The notes under the pieces: model-generated
Told to the model about the DNA's origin: nothing
What the model saw: the letters and a program-made list of their open reading frames with translations, nothing else
Database searches by the model: none
NCBI RefSeq assembly: GCF_003008595.1
Contig: NZ_CP027669.1
Span: 930,001 to 994,000 of the forward strand
Origin: Simplicispira suum
GTDB lineage: Bacteria; Pseudomonadota; Gammaproteobacteria; Burkholderiales; Burkholderiaceae_C
Direction: 5' to 3'
Length of the DNA: 64,000 bases
Made by a program: the position numbers and the translations under genes
Part shown: one piece after another, positions 47,358 through 56,105 of the stretch
Numbering within the stretch: position 1 is the stretch's first letter
How the letters are laid out: every line of letters begins with the position of its first letter

Positions 47358-48422
47358 TTATCCCGCTGCCAGACTCTGCTCCAGGCCTTGTTCCAGAATG
47401 TCGCGCGGCAGGTCGATGCCGATGAACACCATGCGGCTCTCGCGTGCCTCGCCCTCGGCCCAGGCAGGCCCCAGGTCACTTCCCATGAGCTGGTGGACAC
47501 CCTGGAAGATGACCTTGCGGTCCGTTCCGGTCATGCTGAGAACGCCTTTGTAGCGCAGCATGCGCGGACCATAGATATTGACGATGGCGCCAAGAAAATC
47601 TTCGAGCCTGGCAGGATCGAACGGCCGCGCACTGCGGTAGACGAAACTCTTGACGTCGTCGTCGTGGCGGTGGTGGTGCCCGTCCCCGTGCTGGTGCGAG
47701 GGATGGCTGCAATGCTCGCCGTGGTCATGGTCATGGTCATGGTCATGGTCATGATGGTCTTCGTCCGGCTTCAGGAAATCCGGATCAATGTCGAGCTTGG
47801 CGTTCAGGTTGAAGCCGCGCAAGTCGAGCACTTCGTTGATCGGTACTTCGCCAAAATGCACGGCCTTGATCGGTGCGCGCGGGTTCATGTGCTTGAGGCG
47901 GTGCGTCAAATCAGCTACGTCCTGCGCGCTGACCAGATCGGTCTTGGAGAGGAATATCTGGTCGGCAAAACCTACCTGGCGGCGCGCTTCCTGGCGCTGG
48001 TCGAGTTGCTGTGATGCGTGCACCGCGTCCACCAGAGTCACGATGGAGTCGAGCAAATAGGTCTCGGCGATTTCCTCGTCCATGAAAAACGTCTGCGCCA
48101 CCGGCCCCGGATCGGCCAGGCCCGTGGTTTCAATCACGATGCGGTCAAAGTCGAGCAGCCCCTTGCGGCGCTTGGCGGCCAGCAATTGCAAGGTTTCGCG
48201 CAGATCTTCGCGGATGGTGCAGCAAATGCAGCCATTGCTCATCTGCACGATCTGCTCCTTCGATTCGGTCACCAAAATATCGGTATCGATGTTTTCTTCG
48301 CCGAATTCGTTCTCGATCACGGCAATTTTCTGGCCGTGGGCTTCGCTCAGCAGGCGCTTGAGCAGGGTCGTTTTGCCCGAACCAAGAAAGCCGGTGAGGA
48401 TGGTGGCGGGAATGAGGGACAT
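47358..48422 (-). CDS. COG0523-family metal-trafficking GTPase with His-rich loop
   Basis: CobW/ZigA-type GTPase of 354 residues. Walker A is TGFLGSGKTTLLKRL; the metal-binding CxCC lies in NGCICCTIREDL; SKTDLV is the guanine motif. Between the GTPase and CobW C-terminal domains is a loop of alternating His and Asp followed by HPSHQHGDGHHHRH, a likely zinc reservoir. The family is thought to deliver zinc to metalloenzymes during shortage. I see no Zur operator upstream. It lies upstream of dksA on the same strand with a 177-base gap. Confidence 0.9.
   Translation of the reverse strand: MSLIPATILTGFLGSGKTTLLKRLLSEAHGQKIAVIENEFGEENIDTDILVTESKEQIVQMSNGCICCTIREDLRETLQLLAAKRRKGLLDFDRIVIETTGLADPGPVAQTFFMDEEIAETYLLDSIVTLVDAVHASQQLDQRQEARRQVGFADQIFLSKTDLVSAQDVADLTHRLKHMNPRAPIKAVHFGEVPINEVLDLRGFNLNAKLDIDPDFLKPDEDHHDHDHDHDHDHGEHCSHPSHQHGDGHHHRHDDDVKSFVYRSARPFDPARLEDFLGAIVNIYGPRMLRYKGVLSMTGTDRKVIFQGVHQLMGSDLGPAWAEGEARESRMVFIGIDLPRDILEQGLEQSLAAG
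47723..47752 (+). repeat. Five tandem GGTCAT hexamers encoding His-Asp repeats
   Basis: A perfect hexanucleotide microsatellite inside the COG0523 GTPase gene. Each unit adds one His-Asp pair, so gain or loss of units changes the number of metal-binding residues without breaking the frame. Confidence 0.9.
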
Positions 48423-48479
48423 GGTGAGATTCCAAAAAAGGGGTTGCGCCACGCTGTGGGTGGCGCCAGGTAGCCAAGT

Positions 48480-49430
48480 TTAGCCAGCCGGTTTTTTCCG
48501 CGCTCGCGGGTGTGCAGCGTCATACACCTTGGCCAGGTGCTGAAAATCAAGCCGCGTATAGACCTGCGTGGTGGTGATGTTGGCGTGGCCCAGCAGTTCC
48601 TGCACCGCGCGCAGGTCGCCGCTCGACTGCAGCAGGTGGCTGGCAAACGAATGGCGCAGCATGTGCGGGTGCACAGGCGTGGTCAAACCCGCTTGGCCAC
48701 TGCGCTGGCGCAAGCGTTTCCAGACCGACTGGGCGGACAGACGCGTGCCGCGCTGGCCAACAAACAGCGCCGGTCCGCCCGCACTGCCGCGCAGAGGCAG
48801 CCACGCATCCAGCGCCTGCCGTGCGGCTGCACCCAAGGGCAGGCTGCGGCGCTTTCCACCCTTGCCAAGAACATGCGCCTCGCCAGCCTCCAGATCAATC
48901 CAGCCACGGCCTTCGCGCGCCGCGTCGCTGCCTGGCGTTCGGTCCAGGCCAACCAACTCGCCCACCCGCAGGCCGCAGCCGTAGAGAAGTTCCACCATGG
49001 CGGCGTCACGCGCCTCCAGCCAGGGGTCGGCACCGGCGGCGTGAAAATCTGCCAGCCGCACCGCGTCGTCCACGCCCAGGGCCTTGGGCAGGGGCTTGGG
49101 CGCCTTGGGGCCGCGCACGCCCTGCACCGGATTGCTGCTCACCAGGCCCTGCCGCGCGGCCCAGGTGAAAAACCCGCGCCAGCCCGAAAGAATGAGTGCA
49201 ATGCCTCGGCTGCTGCGCCCGGCGCCGTGCATTTGCGCCACGAAGCGGCGTATGTGCGCCGGCTGCAATTGCAACAGCGGCACGTTGACCCCGCTTGCAA
49301 ACTGCGCGAGCTTTTCAAGGTCGAGCGTGTAGAGCGTGTGGGTGCGCGAGGCGAGGCGCTTTTCTACCCGCACATGCTCCAGATAGCGCTGGACTTCAGA
49401 GGGCAGAGGCGAAGCTGCGATCATGGACAT
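48480..49430 (-). CDS. xerC: Tyrosine recombinase XerC
   Basis: Site-specific recombinase of 316 residues that resolves chromosome dimers with XerD. Catalytic residues are in GCGLRVGELVGL (Arg), GKGGKRRSLPL (Lys), HPHMLRHSFASHLL (His-Arg), LLGHANITTTQVY (His) and VYTRLDFQHL (Tyr). The N-terminal SAM-like domain occupies about residues 1-100. Start MSMIAASPLPSEV has AGGGTGG upstream. The order dapF-DUF484-xerC matches E. coli dapF-yigA-xerC. Confidence 0.96.
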   Translation of the reverse strand: MSMIAASPLPSEVQRYLEHVRVEKRLASRTHTLYTLDLEKLAQFASGVNVPLLQLQPAHIRRFVAQMHGAGRSSRGIALILSGWRGFFTWAARQGLVSSNPVQGVRGPKAPKPLPKALGVDDAVRLADFHAAGADPWLEARDAAMVELLYGCGLRVGELVGLDRTPGSDAAREGRGWIDLEAGEAHVLGKGGKRRSLPLGAAARQALDAWLPLRGSAGGPALFVGQRGTRLSAQSVWKRLRQRSGQAGLTTPVHPHMLRHSFASHLLQSSGDLRAVQELLGHANITTTQVYTRLDFQHLAKVYDAAHPRARKKPAG

Positions 49431-49494
49431 GCCACCCTGCTTTTCAGCGCCATGCAGCACTATGCACCGCCCACAGCCCACGCAAAGGGCGCAG

Positions 49495-49585
49495 TCCAGA
49501 CCAGCGGCCACCGTGCAAGGGCCGCCCCGCCGCACCGGTGGCGTCCCCCTGAGGGGGAAGGCGCCGAAGGCGACTCAGGGGGCAT
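49495..49585 (+). repeat. GC-rich interspersed repeat, copy R4 (between DUF484 gene and xerC)
   Basis: CAGACCAGCGGCCACCGTGC, AAGGGCCGCCCCGCCGCACC, GGTGGCGTCCCCCTGAGGGG, GAAGGCGCCGAAGGCGACTC, AGGGGG. CCCCCTGA and TCAGGGGG pair across the GCGCCGAAGGCG centre, giving a strong hairpin. It lies between two genes of one apparent operon and ends at the DUF484 gene's stop codon. Confidence 0.75.
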
Positions 49586-50296
49586 CTACCGCAGCCGCTG
49601 CAGCGCCGCGCTGGCCAGCTCGGCCATGCGCGAGAGAAATTCCGTGCCCATGGTGGCGTCAAAGCGCTGGGCGTCCGGTGAGCCGAGCACCAGCAAACCA
49701 AACGCTGGCGTCGCGCTGTCGATCGGTCCTTCGCGCAGCGGCAGCAGGGCCAGCGACTGGGCGGCCAGACTGTCGCCCTCCTCCACCGCAACGCGGGGCA
49801 GCCAGCTGGTCGGCTCGAACCCCAGATTGGGCCCGCAAAACGGCATGGTGAGTGAACTGGCAAAAGCGCGTACGTCTTCGCTTGCGTCCTGCGCAAAATC
49901 GTGCTCGGTGTGTTCATGCGCAACATCCCAGACACGAATGGCCGTTTGCGGCACATCGAAATGCTGCTCAATGCCACGCACCACCGCCTGCGGCAGCGCT
50001 GCCGGCTGCTGCACGCGCTGCAGTTCGCAGCCCCAGGCGTGCACCTTGGCGGCAATGGCTTCGTTGTCGTGGCTGTTGCGCACCATTTCCATTACGCGTT
50101 GCTCCAGCGCCTTGATCTTCTCGCGCAGCATTTCCGCCTGGCGCTCTTGCAAGCTCACGGCGCGCTGGCCGTGCGCGCTGGCTATCTGCACACTGGCGAG
50201 CACCTCGGCGTGGCGCTCAAAGAATTCCGGTGTATTGGCCAAAAAATGGGCAATGTCGTCTTCGGTGATAGGGGACATCGGGGCGCTGTGGGTCAT
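49586..50296 (-). CDS. DUF484 family protein (YigA-like)
   Basis: Protein of 236 residues. N-terminal [20 protein letters not shown] is the family's start block, followed by a coiled coil ([19 protein letters not shown]) and a GAF-like domain. Function is unknown. The ATG overlaps the dapF stop (ATGA); MSPITEDD six codons on is an alternative start. It lies between dapF and xerC, as in E. coli. Confidence 0.93.
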   Translation of the reverse strand: MTHSAPMSPITEDDIAHFLANTPEFFERHAEVLASVQIASAHGQRAVSLQERQAEMLREKIKALEQRVMEMVRNSHDNEAIAAKVHAWGCELQRVQQPAALPQAVVRGIEQHFDVPQTAIRVWDVAHEHTEHDFAQDASEDVRAFASSLTMPFCGPNLGFEPTSWLPRVAVEEGDSLAAQSLALLPLREGPIDSATPAFGLLVLGSPDAQRFDATMGTEFLSRMAELASAALQRLR

Positions 50297-51168
50297 GGTG
50301 TCTTGGGCAGTTGAATGCGACCTTCGAACACCGTAGTGGCCGGGCCGGTCATGAAAACAGAGTCGGCTGCGAGGCCGCTCCAGGCAATAGAGAGCTCGCC
50401 GCCGCGCGTTTGCACCTGGACCGGCGACGTGAGATAGCCCATGCGGACACCCGCCACGACAGCCGCGCAGGCGCCGGTGCCGCAGGCGAGCGTTTCGCCA
50501 GCACCGCGCTCGTAGACACGCAGGCGCACGTGGTGCGGGTCCAAAATTTGCAGAAAACCCGCGTTGGTGCGTTCCGGAAAACGGTGGTGGTTGCCAATGA
50601 AAGGCCCCAGTTCGGCCACCGGCGCGGTATCGACATCGTCCACCAACAGCACCGCATGCGGATTTCCCATGGAAAGCACCGCTACGTGCAGCAGTGTTTC
50701 CTGTCCGGTAGCTTCGCGCGTCAGTGGCCAGGTCTGCCATGTGCCTTCCGGCTGGGGTTGCAGGCCGGTGGCGGTAAACGGTGCCTGGAGTGGGTCAAAA
50801 ATCGGGCGCCCCATGTCCACGGTGACGCCGTCGGCGCCCAGTTGCAACACGATGGGGCCGGCCAGCGTCTGCACGCGCAGGCTGTCCTTGTCACTGAGCC
50901 CTTTGTCGCGCACGAAACGCGCAAAGCAGCGCGCGCCGTTGCCGCACTGCTGCACCTCGCCGCCGTCGGCGTTGTAGATCACGTACTCAAAATCCAGGTC
51001 CGCACTGGGCGCCGGGCGCACGCACAGCACCTGGTCCGCGCCGACACCGAAGTGGCGATCGGCCAAAAAACGAATCTGCTCGGGCGAGAGCCGATAGCTG
51101 TCTGCCGTCTGATCGAGCACGACAAAATCGTTGCCCGCGCCCTGCATTTTGGTGAATGCGATTTCCAT
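50293..51168 (-). CDS. dapF: Diaminopimelate epimerase
   Basis: PLP-independent racemase of 291 residues converting LL- to meso-diaminopimelate for lysine and peptidoglycan (the substrate of murE here). The two catalytic Cys are in [13 protein letters not shown] and [13 protein letters not shown]. Start [19 protein letters not shown] is the standard one; upstream frame has no support. Confidence 0.98.
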   Translation of the reverse strand: MEIAFTKMQGAGNDFVVLDQTADSYRLSPEQIRFLADRHFGVGADQVLCVRPAPSADLDFEYVIYNADGGEVQQCGNGARCFARFVRDKGLSDKDSLRVQTLAGPIVLQLGADGVTVDMGRPIFDPLQAPFTATGLQPQPEGTWQTWPLTREATGQETLLHVAVLSMGNPHAVLLVDDVDTAPVAELGPFIGNHHRFPERTNAGFLQILDPHHVRLRVYERGAGETLACGTGACAAVVAGVRMGYLTSPVQVQTRGGELSIAWSGLAADSVFMTGPATTVFEGRIQLPKTP

Positions 51169-51265
51169 GTCCGCAATTATGGGTGCAGCCGCCGCGCCGG
51201 GAGCATCTGGCGGGTTCGGGTTAGGCTGCCGGGCATTGCACCGCCAAAGACAGGAAAGGACCCCC

Positions 51266-51970
51266 ATGACGAAACTCAGCGATTTCCCGATCACTAAGAA
51301 ATGGCCGGCGCGCTTCCCGGACCGCATCCAGCTCTATTCGCTGCCCACGCCCAACGGCGTCAAGGCGTCCATCATGCTGGAGGAGACGGGCCTGGCGTAC
51401 GAGCCCCATCTGGTGAGCTTTGACACCAACGACCAGATGTCGCCCGAATTCCTCTCGCTCAACCCCAACAACAAGATTCCGGCCCTCATCGACCCGAAGG
51501 GCCCGGGCGGTGAGCCCTTGGCGTTGTTTGAATCGGGCGCCATCCTCTGGTATCTGGCCGAGCGCACGGGTCGCTTCCTGCCCGAGGACGCGGCCGCGCG
51601 CATGCACACCCTGCAGTGGCTGATGTGGCAGGTGGGCGGGCTCGGGCCCATGGTGGGTCAGCTCGGTTTCTTCCACAAGTTTGCCGGCAAGGAGTACGAA
51701 GACAAGCGCCCGCGCGACCGCTATGTGGCCGAAACACGCCGCCTGCTGGGCGTACTCGACAAGCACCTCGAAGGCCGCGAATGGATGCTGGGCCAGGATT
51801 ACACGATTGCAGACATCGCCATCTTCCCCTGGGTGCGCAACCTGATTGGTTTTTACGAGGCCGGCGAGCTGGTTCAGTTCGACCAATTCCGGCAGGTCAA
51901 GCGCGTGCTCGACATCTTTGTCGCCCGGCCCGCCGTGGCCCGAGGTCTGGAGATCCCCGCCCGGGGCTGA
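51266..51970 (+). CDS. Glutathione S-transferase family protein (YfcG/YghU-like)
   Basis: Cytoplasmic GST-fold protein of 234 residues. The thioredoxin-like domain opens [31 protein letters not shown] and [13 protein letters not shown] are the glutathione-binding blocks. The helical domain ends [15 protein letters not shown]. The NGVK pattern is that of Nu-class enzymes (disulfide reductase activity) and YghU relatives. AAAGGA precedes the ATG. Confidence 0.92.
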   Translation: MTKLSDFPITKKWPARFPDRIQLYSLPTPNGVKASIMLEETGLAYEPHLVSFDTNDQMSPEFLSLNPNNKIPALIDPKGPGGEPLALFESGAILWYLAERTGRFLPEDAAARMHTLQWLMWQVGGLGPMVGQLGFFHKFAGKEYEDKRPRDRYVAETRRLLGVLDKHLEGREWMLGQDYTIADIAIFPWVRNLIGFYEAGELVQFDQFRQVKRVLDIFVARPAVARGLEIPARG

Positions 51971-52000
51971 AACACCTGCGGTGGGCTCGATAATGGCCCG

Positions 52001-53677
52001 ATGACCCGCCTCAGCCAATTGCTGCAGCCGCAGCGCGAACCCGTTCCTGCTCTTTCCGCAGCCACCGTCGTGCTGGTGCGCGACGCACCTGACGCCGATG
52101 GCGGCCTGCAAGTGCTGATGACGCGCCGCTCGGCCAAGGCCAGCTTTGCGCCGGGTGCCTACGTCTTTCCGGGCGGGGGCATCGACGCCCTCGACTCCGA
52201 CCCGCAAGTGCACGCTGCCTGTGCGCGCCGCCCTGGCCAGTCGGATGAGCAGCTCACCCAGGCCGTGGCCGCCATCCGCGAGAGCTTTGAAGAACTAGGC
52301 ATCCTGCTCGCACGCCACGCCGACGGCCGCCTGGCCGATGCAGCCGACATCGCTGCACTCGACCGCCATGCGCCCTTTGCCGCCCAATGCGCAGCGCTTG
52401 GACTGCGCCTGGCTGCGGACGAGGTCTTCGTGCTGGCCCGCTGGACCGGCGACCGCGACCTGCCCCGGCGCTTCGACGTGCCCTTCCTCATCGCCCACAT
52501 GCCCGAGAACCAAACACCCGTGGCTGACGAGGCCGAGCAGTTCGAGCCTGTGTGGGTGCGCCCGCAGGAGGCGCTGGAGCGCCACGCGGCTGGCAGTTTT
52601 TTCATGATTTTTCCGACCATCCGAACGCTGGAGCGACTGGCGAAGTTTGACGGTGCCGACGCGGTCCTGGCAGCCTGCGCCAGCGGAACGCCCCTGTGGA
52701 CCAGCTGCCCGCGCGCCGGTTTTCTGGCGGGAAAAGAGGCCCGCTACATGGAAGACGAAATGCCGTATGGCGAGCTGGCCATGGTGTGCCCCGATGGGCA
52801 GATCGTCCATGCGCTCGACTGGCAGAGCGAGCGGGCAGTGCGACTGCGAAAAAACCTGCAGCGCCTGACCGCGCCCAACCCCGGCTTCATGACCGGCCCG
52901 GGCACCAACAGCTACCTGGTGGGCGATCCGTCCACCGGCTACATCGCCATCGACCCCGGCCCAGCGGATGCGCAGCACCTGGAAAAACTCTGGCGCGCAG
53001 CCGGCGGCGACATCCGCTTCATCGTCTGCACCCATTCGCACCCTGACCACTCACCCGGTGCCGCGCCGCTGCAAGCGCTGTGCGTGCAAGCCGGGGGCAG
53101 CGCTCCGCCCATCCTGGGCCTGCCCTCGGCCCCCACGGCACGCGCCAACAGCCAGTTCACGCCCGAGCGTTTGCTACAAAATGGTGAGCTACTAACGCTT
53201 ACTGGAAAAGCGCTGGACGGCGAAATCACCCATACTTTGCAAGCTGTGCACACGCCGGGGCACGCTGCCAACCACCTGTGTCTGCTGCTGGTCGAAGACG
53301 GCCTGCTGTTCTCCGGCGACCACATCCTGAACGGCAGCACCACGGTCATCGACCCGCCCGACGGCAACATGGCGGACTACCTCGATTCGCTCGACAAGCT
53401 CGACGCGCTGTGCGCCGAGCATGGCGTGGAGTTCATCCTGCCGGCGCACGGCTACGTACTGGGCGATGCGCGTGGCGCCATTGCCAGGCTCAAAGCCCAC
53501 CGGTTGGCGCGCGAAGCCAAAGTCATTGCCGCGCTGCAAGCCCTGCCCGGCGGCAGCATGGACGACTGGGTGGCGCATGCCTACGACGACGTGCCGCCGC
53601 GCATCTGGCCGGTAGCGCAGCGCTCGCTGTTGGCCCATATCGAGCGTATTCGGGCCTTGGGGCCGGGGAACAACTAA
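52001..53677 (+). CDS. Nudix hydrolase / metallo-beta-lactamase fusion protein
   Basis: Two-domain protein of 558 residues. The N-terminal half (about 15-235) is Nudix-like: FAPGAYVFPGGGIDALDSD and AAIRESFEELGILLA form a split Nudix box. The C-terminal half (about 280-550) is an MBL-fold hydrolase like LACTB2: CTHSHPDHSPGAA, HTPGHAANHL, SGDHIL and LPAHG supply metal ligands. LACTB2-type proteins cut RNA or thioesters; the substrate here is unknown. Residues 391-407 (LLQNGELLTLTGKALDG), between MBL motifs, are encoded by a palindromic repeat. Confidence 0.9.
   Translation: MTRLSQLLQPQREPVPALSAATVVLVRDAPDADGGLQVLMTRRSAKASFAPGAYVFPGGGIDALDSDPQVHAACARRPGQSDEQLTQAVAAIRESFEELGILLARHADGRLADAADIAALDRHAPFAAQCAALGLRLAADEVFVLARWTGDRDLPRRFDVPFLIAHMPENQTPVADEAEQFEPVWVRPQEALERHAAGSFFMIFPTIRTLERLAKFDGADAVLAACASGTPLWTSCPRAGFLAGKEARYMEDEMPYGELAMVCPDGQIVHALDWQSERAVRLRKNLQRLTAPNPGFMTGPGTNSYLVGDPSTGYIAIDPGPADAQHLEKLWRAAGGDIRFIVCTHSHPDHSPGAAPLQALCVQAGGSAPPILGLPSAPTARANSQFTPERLLQNGELLTLTGKALDGEITHTLQAVHTPGHAANHLCLLLVEDGLLFSGDHILNGSTTVIDPPDGNMADYLDSLDKLDALCAEHGVEFILPAHGYVLGDARGAIARLKAHRLAREAKVIAALQALPGGSMDDWVAHAYDDVPPRIWPVAQRSLLAHIERIRALGPGNN
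53170..53225 (-). repeat. Short palindromic repeat, copy G, inside the Nudix-MBL gene
   Basis: TTGCTACAAAATGGTGAGCT, then ACTAACGCTTACTGGAAAAG, then CGCTGGACGGCGAAAT. This is the clearest coding copy: AT-rich lead-in, ACGCTT/AAGCGCT palindromic core. It is read in the only one of three frames lacking TAA or TGA and encodes LLQNGELLTLTGKALDG. Confidence 0.85.
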
Positions 53678-53865
53678 CCCCCCTGAGCCGCTGCGCGGCC
53701 GGTGCGGCCGCCAGAGGCGGCTGCTCTTCGGGGCAGTCCAAGCCTGCGCAGGCAGGCTTGGAGCCGCAGCCCCTCAGCCCCCAGGGGGACACCACCAGCG
53801 CGGCGGGGCGGCCCTTGCGCGGTGGCCACTGGTGCGGGCCGTGCTTGTTTTATGCGCCGCGCTGG
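53678..53865 (-). repeat. GC-rich interspersed repeat, copy R5
   Basis: Matches R1 in reverse orientation over ~190 bases. Its reverse complement contains GCGCAAGGGCCGCCCCGCCG, GTCCCCCTGGGGGCTGAGGG, GCTGCGGCTCCAAGCCTGCC, TGCGCAGGCTTGGACTGCCC, CGAAGAGCAGCCGCCTCTGG. It fills the gap between the Nudix-MBL gene and the pseudouridine-synthase-like gene and includes several stable hairpins that may end transcription. Confidence 0.75.
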
Positions 53866-53890
53866 ATGTATTGCCCCATGATTGAGCGAA

Positions 53891-54679
53891 ATGAAAAATC
53901 TCTCCACTCCCTCAAACAACACCGAGCGACTGGCCAAGCGCGTGGCGGCTGAGCATGGCCTCTCGCGCAGCGCGGCCGAGCAGTACATCGAGGGCGGGTT
54001 TGTCAGCGTCGATGGCGCGCTGGTCGAAGTTCCCGGCGCCCGCGTGGCGCCGCAGCAGAAAGTGGTGCTGGCGCAGGACGCGAGCCTCGACGCGCTGGAA
54101 CCCGTGACGCTGCTGCTGCACAAGCCGCCGGGCTTCGAAGCCGGGCTGGGCTTGGAAGCGGCCGCAGCAGCGCACGGCAGCCGCAGCCAGGGCGCGCCAC
54201 CAGCGTCAACCCTGCTTGCCCCGTCCACGCACATGGAAGGCGATGCCGCCGACACCCGTGTGCTGCAGCGCCACTTTCGCGCGCTGGAATGCTTTACGCC
54301 GCTGCCCACGCCGGCCAGCGGCCTGGTGGTCTACACCCAGGACAAGCGCATCGCGCGCAAGCTGGCCGAGGACATCGAGTCGCTGGAGCAGGAATGCATC
54401 GTCGAGGTGGCGGGGCAGATTGCCGACAACGGCCTGAAAAGGCTTTGCCACGGTCTCTCCTTCAACGGCCGACCGCTTCCGCCCATCAAGGTGAGCTGGC
54501 AGAACGAAACCCGGCTGCGCTTTGCCCTCAAAGGCATTCGCCCCGGACAGATTCCTTCGATGGTGGAGGCCGTGGGTCTGCGCGTGGTGGCGATCAAGCG
54601 CATCCGCATCGGGCGCGTGCCACTGTCCAAGGTGCCCGAGGGACAGTGGCGCTATCTGCAGCCGTGGGAGAAGTTCTGA
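53891..54679 (+). CDS. RluF/RsuA-like S4-domain pseudouridine synthase homolog, catalytic Asp apparently lost
   Basis: Protein of 262 residues. The S4 RNA-binding domain (about 14-75) has LAKRVAAEHGLSRSAAEQYI and GGFVSVDG. The synthase-like domain follows, but the motif that is usually LD-x-x-T/A-S-G-L reads PLPTPASGLVVYTQD, with Pro where the catalytic Asp should be. The downstream IPSMVEAVGLRVVAIKRIRIG block is well kept. It may bind RNA without modifying it. ATG is preferred to a TTG three codons earlier. Confidence 0.82.
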   Translation: MKNLSTPSNNTERLAKRVAAEHGLSRSAAEQYIEGGFVSVDGALVEVPGARVAPQQKVVLAQDASLDALEPVTLLLHKPPGFEAGLGLEAAAAAHGSRSQGAPPASTLLAPSTHMEGDAADTRVLQRHFRALECFTPLPTPASGLVVYTQDKRIARKLAEDIESLEQECIVEVAGQIADNGLKRLCHGLSFNGRPLPPIKVSWQNETRLRFALKGIRPGQIPSMVEAVGLRVVAIKRIRIGRVPLSKVPEGQWRYLQPWEKF

Positions 54680-54735
54680 CGCTATTCAAAATATAGCTGT
54701 CAGCGCTTTCTGGATAAGCGCTGGAGGCCAATTTC
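54680..54735 (-). repeat. Short palindromic repeat, copy D (between the pseudouridine-synthase-like gene and rnpB)
   Basis: CTATTCAAAATATAGCTGTC, AGCGCTTTCTGGATAAGCGC, TGGAGGCCAATTT. The reverse complement is close to the apparent consensus: GGCCTCCAGCGCTTATCCAG, AAAGCGCTGACAGCTAT. It lies between the 3' ends of two convergent genes and could act as a bidirectional hairpin. Confidence 0.85.
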
Positions 54736-54770
54736 CCTTGAAATTTCTGCCTGTCCCGCAATAAAAGTGT

Positions 54771-55210
54771 GAAGCGCGCCGATAAGCCGGATTCTGTGCA
54801 CCCGAACCCCCTTGCGAAGGCTGGGCGTGACCGCCATTACTCTGGGCCGGGTGTCGCCACCACGGCTCGATGCTACCTACCCGCCAACTCTGCGGAACCA
54901 CATCAACGTTGGCCTACTTGGTATTGCTGCGCGTAGAGATTGCCCGTTTCACCTTGGGCGCGGAGCGCCCAAGGTGGCTGTGGGCTTTCCCGGCTTGCGC
55001 CGGGAACCGACTGGCTTACGCCATTCGGCACCAGCTTTCGCTGGCGACCCACAGAACACCCTTGGTGGCTCTACACCCAAACTCGTCTCTGTTGCTCTGA
55101 TCCTCACCTCACGGTGGGCAGCCGTTAGCTGCTACGCTGTCCTGTGCAGTCCGGACGTTCCTCCAGTGCCTGGTTTCCCAGCTTGCACCAGCGGCGGTCT
55201 GGCGCGCTTC
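54771..55210 (-). ncRNA. rnpB: RNase P RNA (class A)
   Basis: Catalytic RNA that trims tRNA 5' ends. The 5' GAAGCGCGCC and 3' GGCGCGCTTC ends pair perfectly as P1. The 5' conserved block GGAGGAACGTCCGGACTGCA and the 3' block ACAGAATCCGGCTTATCGG form the P4 core. AGGTGAGGATCAGAGCAACAG lies between. Length of about 440 bases is on the long side. T-rich sequence after P1 (CACACTTTTATT) probably ends the transcript. Open frames across this stretch are not protein genes. Confidence 0.95.
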
Positions 55211-55218
55211 ACGGGGCC

Positions 55219-55248
55219 ATTATCGTCTAGCAGTGGCACCCATGTCAT
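55219..55248 (-). promoter_or_regulatory. Promoter of rnpB
   Basis: On the minus strand, ATGACA-like -35 (TGACAT at 17 bases, ATGACA at 18 bases) and -10 GATAAT, eight bases before the RNA's 5' end. Spacing and matches fit a strong housekeeping promoter. Confidence 0.7.
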
Positions 55249-55406
55249 AACCGGCGTCAAGCCAGACCAAGTGGTTGCGGCGTCGGCCGTGTCAAGTCGC
55301 GTCTCCGCGCGAGACTTCGAATAGCTGTCGCTCAGAGCCCAAATAGGTACCAGCGATAGTCGCCGCATAGGATGAAAATGAGCCCTCACAACGCGAAGGC
55401 TGAACG

Positions 55407-56105
55407 ATGACAGAACAGGAAATTTTGGCTCGGCATGCCGAGAACTTCAGCGCCATACACACTGCCATTGCAAATTTCGACAGTGCACTGAACGACTACA
55501 CGTTCAGATCAAACTTAAAGCACGCTATCGTGCTCGGCCTTGCGCATCGTCTACTGGAGTTTTCTCGCGGCAGTGAGGCCATGGGGCGCGCTGGACTCGC
55601 GGCGGCAAATGCTGCTATGGGACGCATGTGTCTTGAGACTGTATTCAAGTTGCGCGCCATCTGTCTTGGAGCCATCGCTCCGGAAAACTATGCCAAACAA
55701 GAGAAGGTGGCTCAACACCAAAGCCTCAAGCGTGCATTAAGTCTTCCGAATTTTTCCGATATTTTTTCCGCTGAGCAGCAGGCTGAATATCGCACCGAGC
55801 TGCAGCAGATTGAACAAGAGCTTGGGCCGAAGATAAAACTGCACGAGATAAAAGTATCGGAGTGGGCAGACCGCGCTGGGGCAAACGAAACTTACGTACT
55901 TGCGTACTCAGCGCTTTCGGACTATGTGCACTCAGGAGTGTCCTCGTTAAATCACATCATGGAAGTGCGAGAGCAAGGGCAAGTTTTCATCCAGACTGGC
56001 CCCTCCAATCATCAACTCACATCTCTACTTGAGGGCATCTGCATTTACTTGGCTTGGGCAACAGAATCCATCGATCTGATGTTCGCCAATGAGCTTTCGA
56101 GATGA
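55407..56105 (+). CDS. Hypothetical helical protein (DUF5677-like), low GC
   Basis: Protein of 232 residues, almost all helical, no signal or membrane segment. LAAANAAMGRMCLETVFKLR and SALSDYVHSGVSSLNHI resemble the paired helices with a conserved Arg and His of DUF5677-type proteins, which are often in mobile or defence-linked regions; this is pattern resemblance only. By eye its DNA is clearly less GC-rich than its neighbours and uses codons such as TTA, ATA and AGA, suggesting transfer. It is divergent from rnpB. Confidence 0.7.
   Translation: MTEQEILARHAENFSAIHTAIANFDSALNDYTFRSNLKHAIVLGLAHRLLEFSRGSEAMGRAGLAAANAAMGRMCLETVFKLRAICLGAIAPENYAKQEKVAQHQSLKRALSLPNFSDIFSAEQQAEYRTELQQIEQELGPKIKLHEIKVSEWADRAGANETYVLAYSALSDYVHSGVSSLNHIMEVREQGQVFIQTGPSNHQLTSLLEGICIYLAWATESIDLMFANELSR

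Noticed and set aside
47700..47760. Short tandem repeats as a CRISPR-like array
   Set aside because: Units are six bases with no spacers and encode a His-Asp loop in frame.
54812..55324. Open frames across the RNase P RNA gene
   Set aside because: The sequence is explained by rnpB: the paired ends and both conserved core blocks are present.
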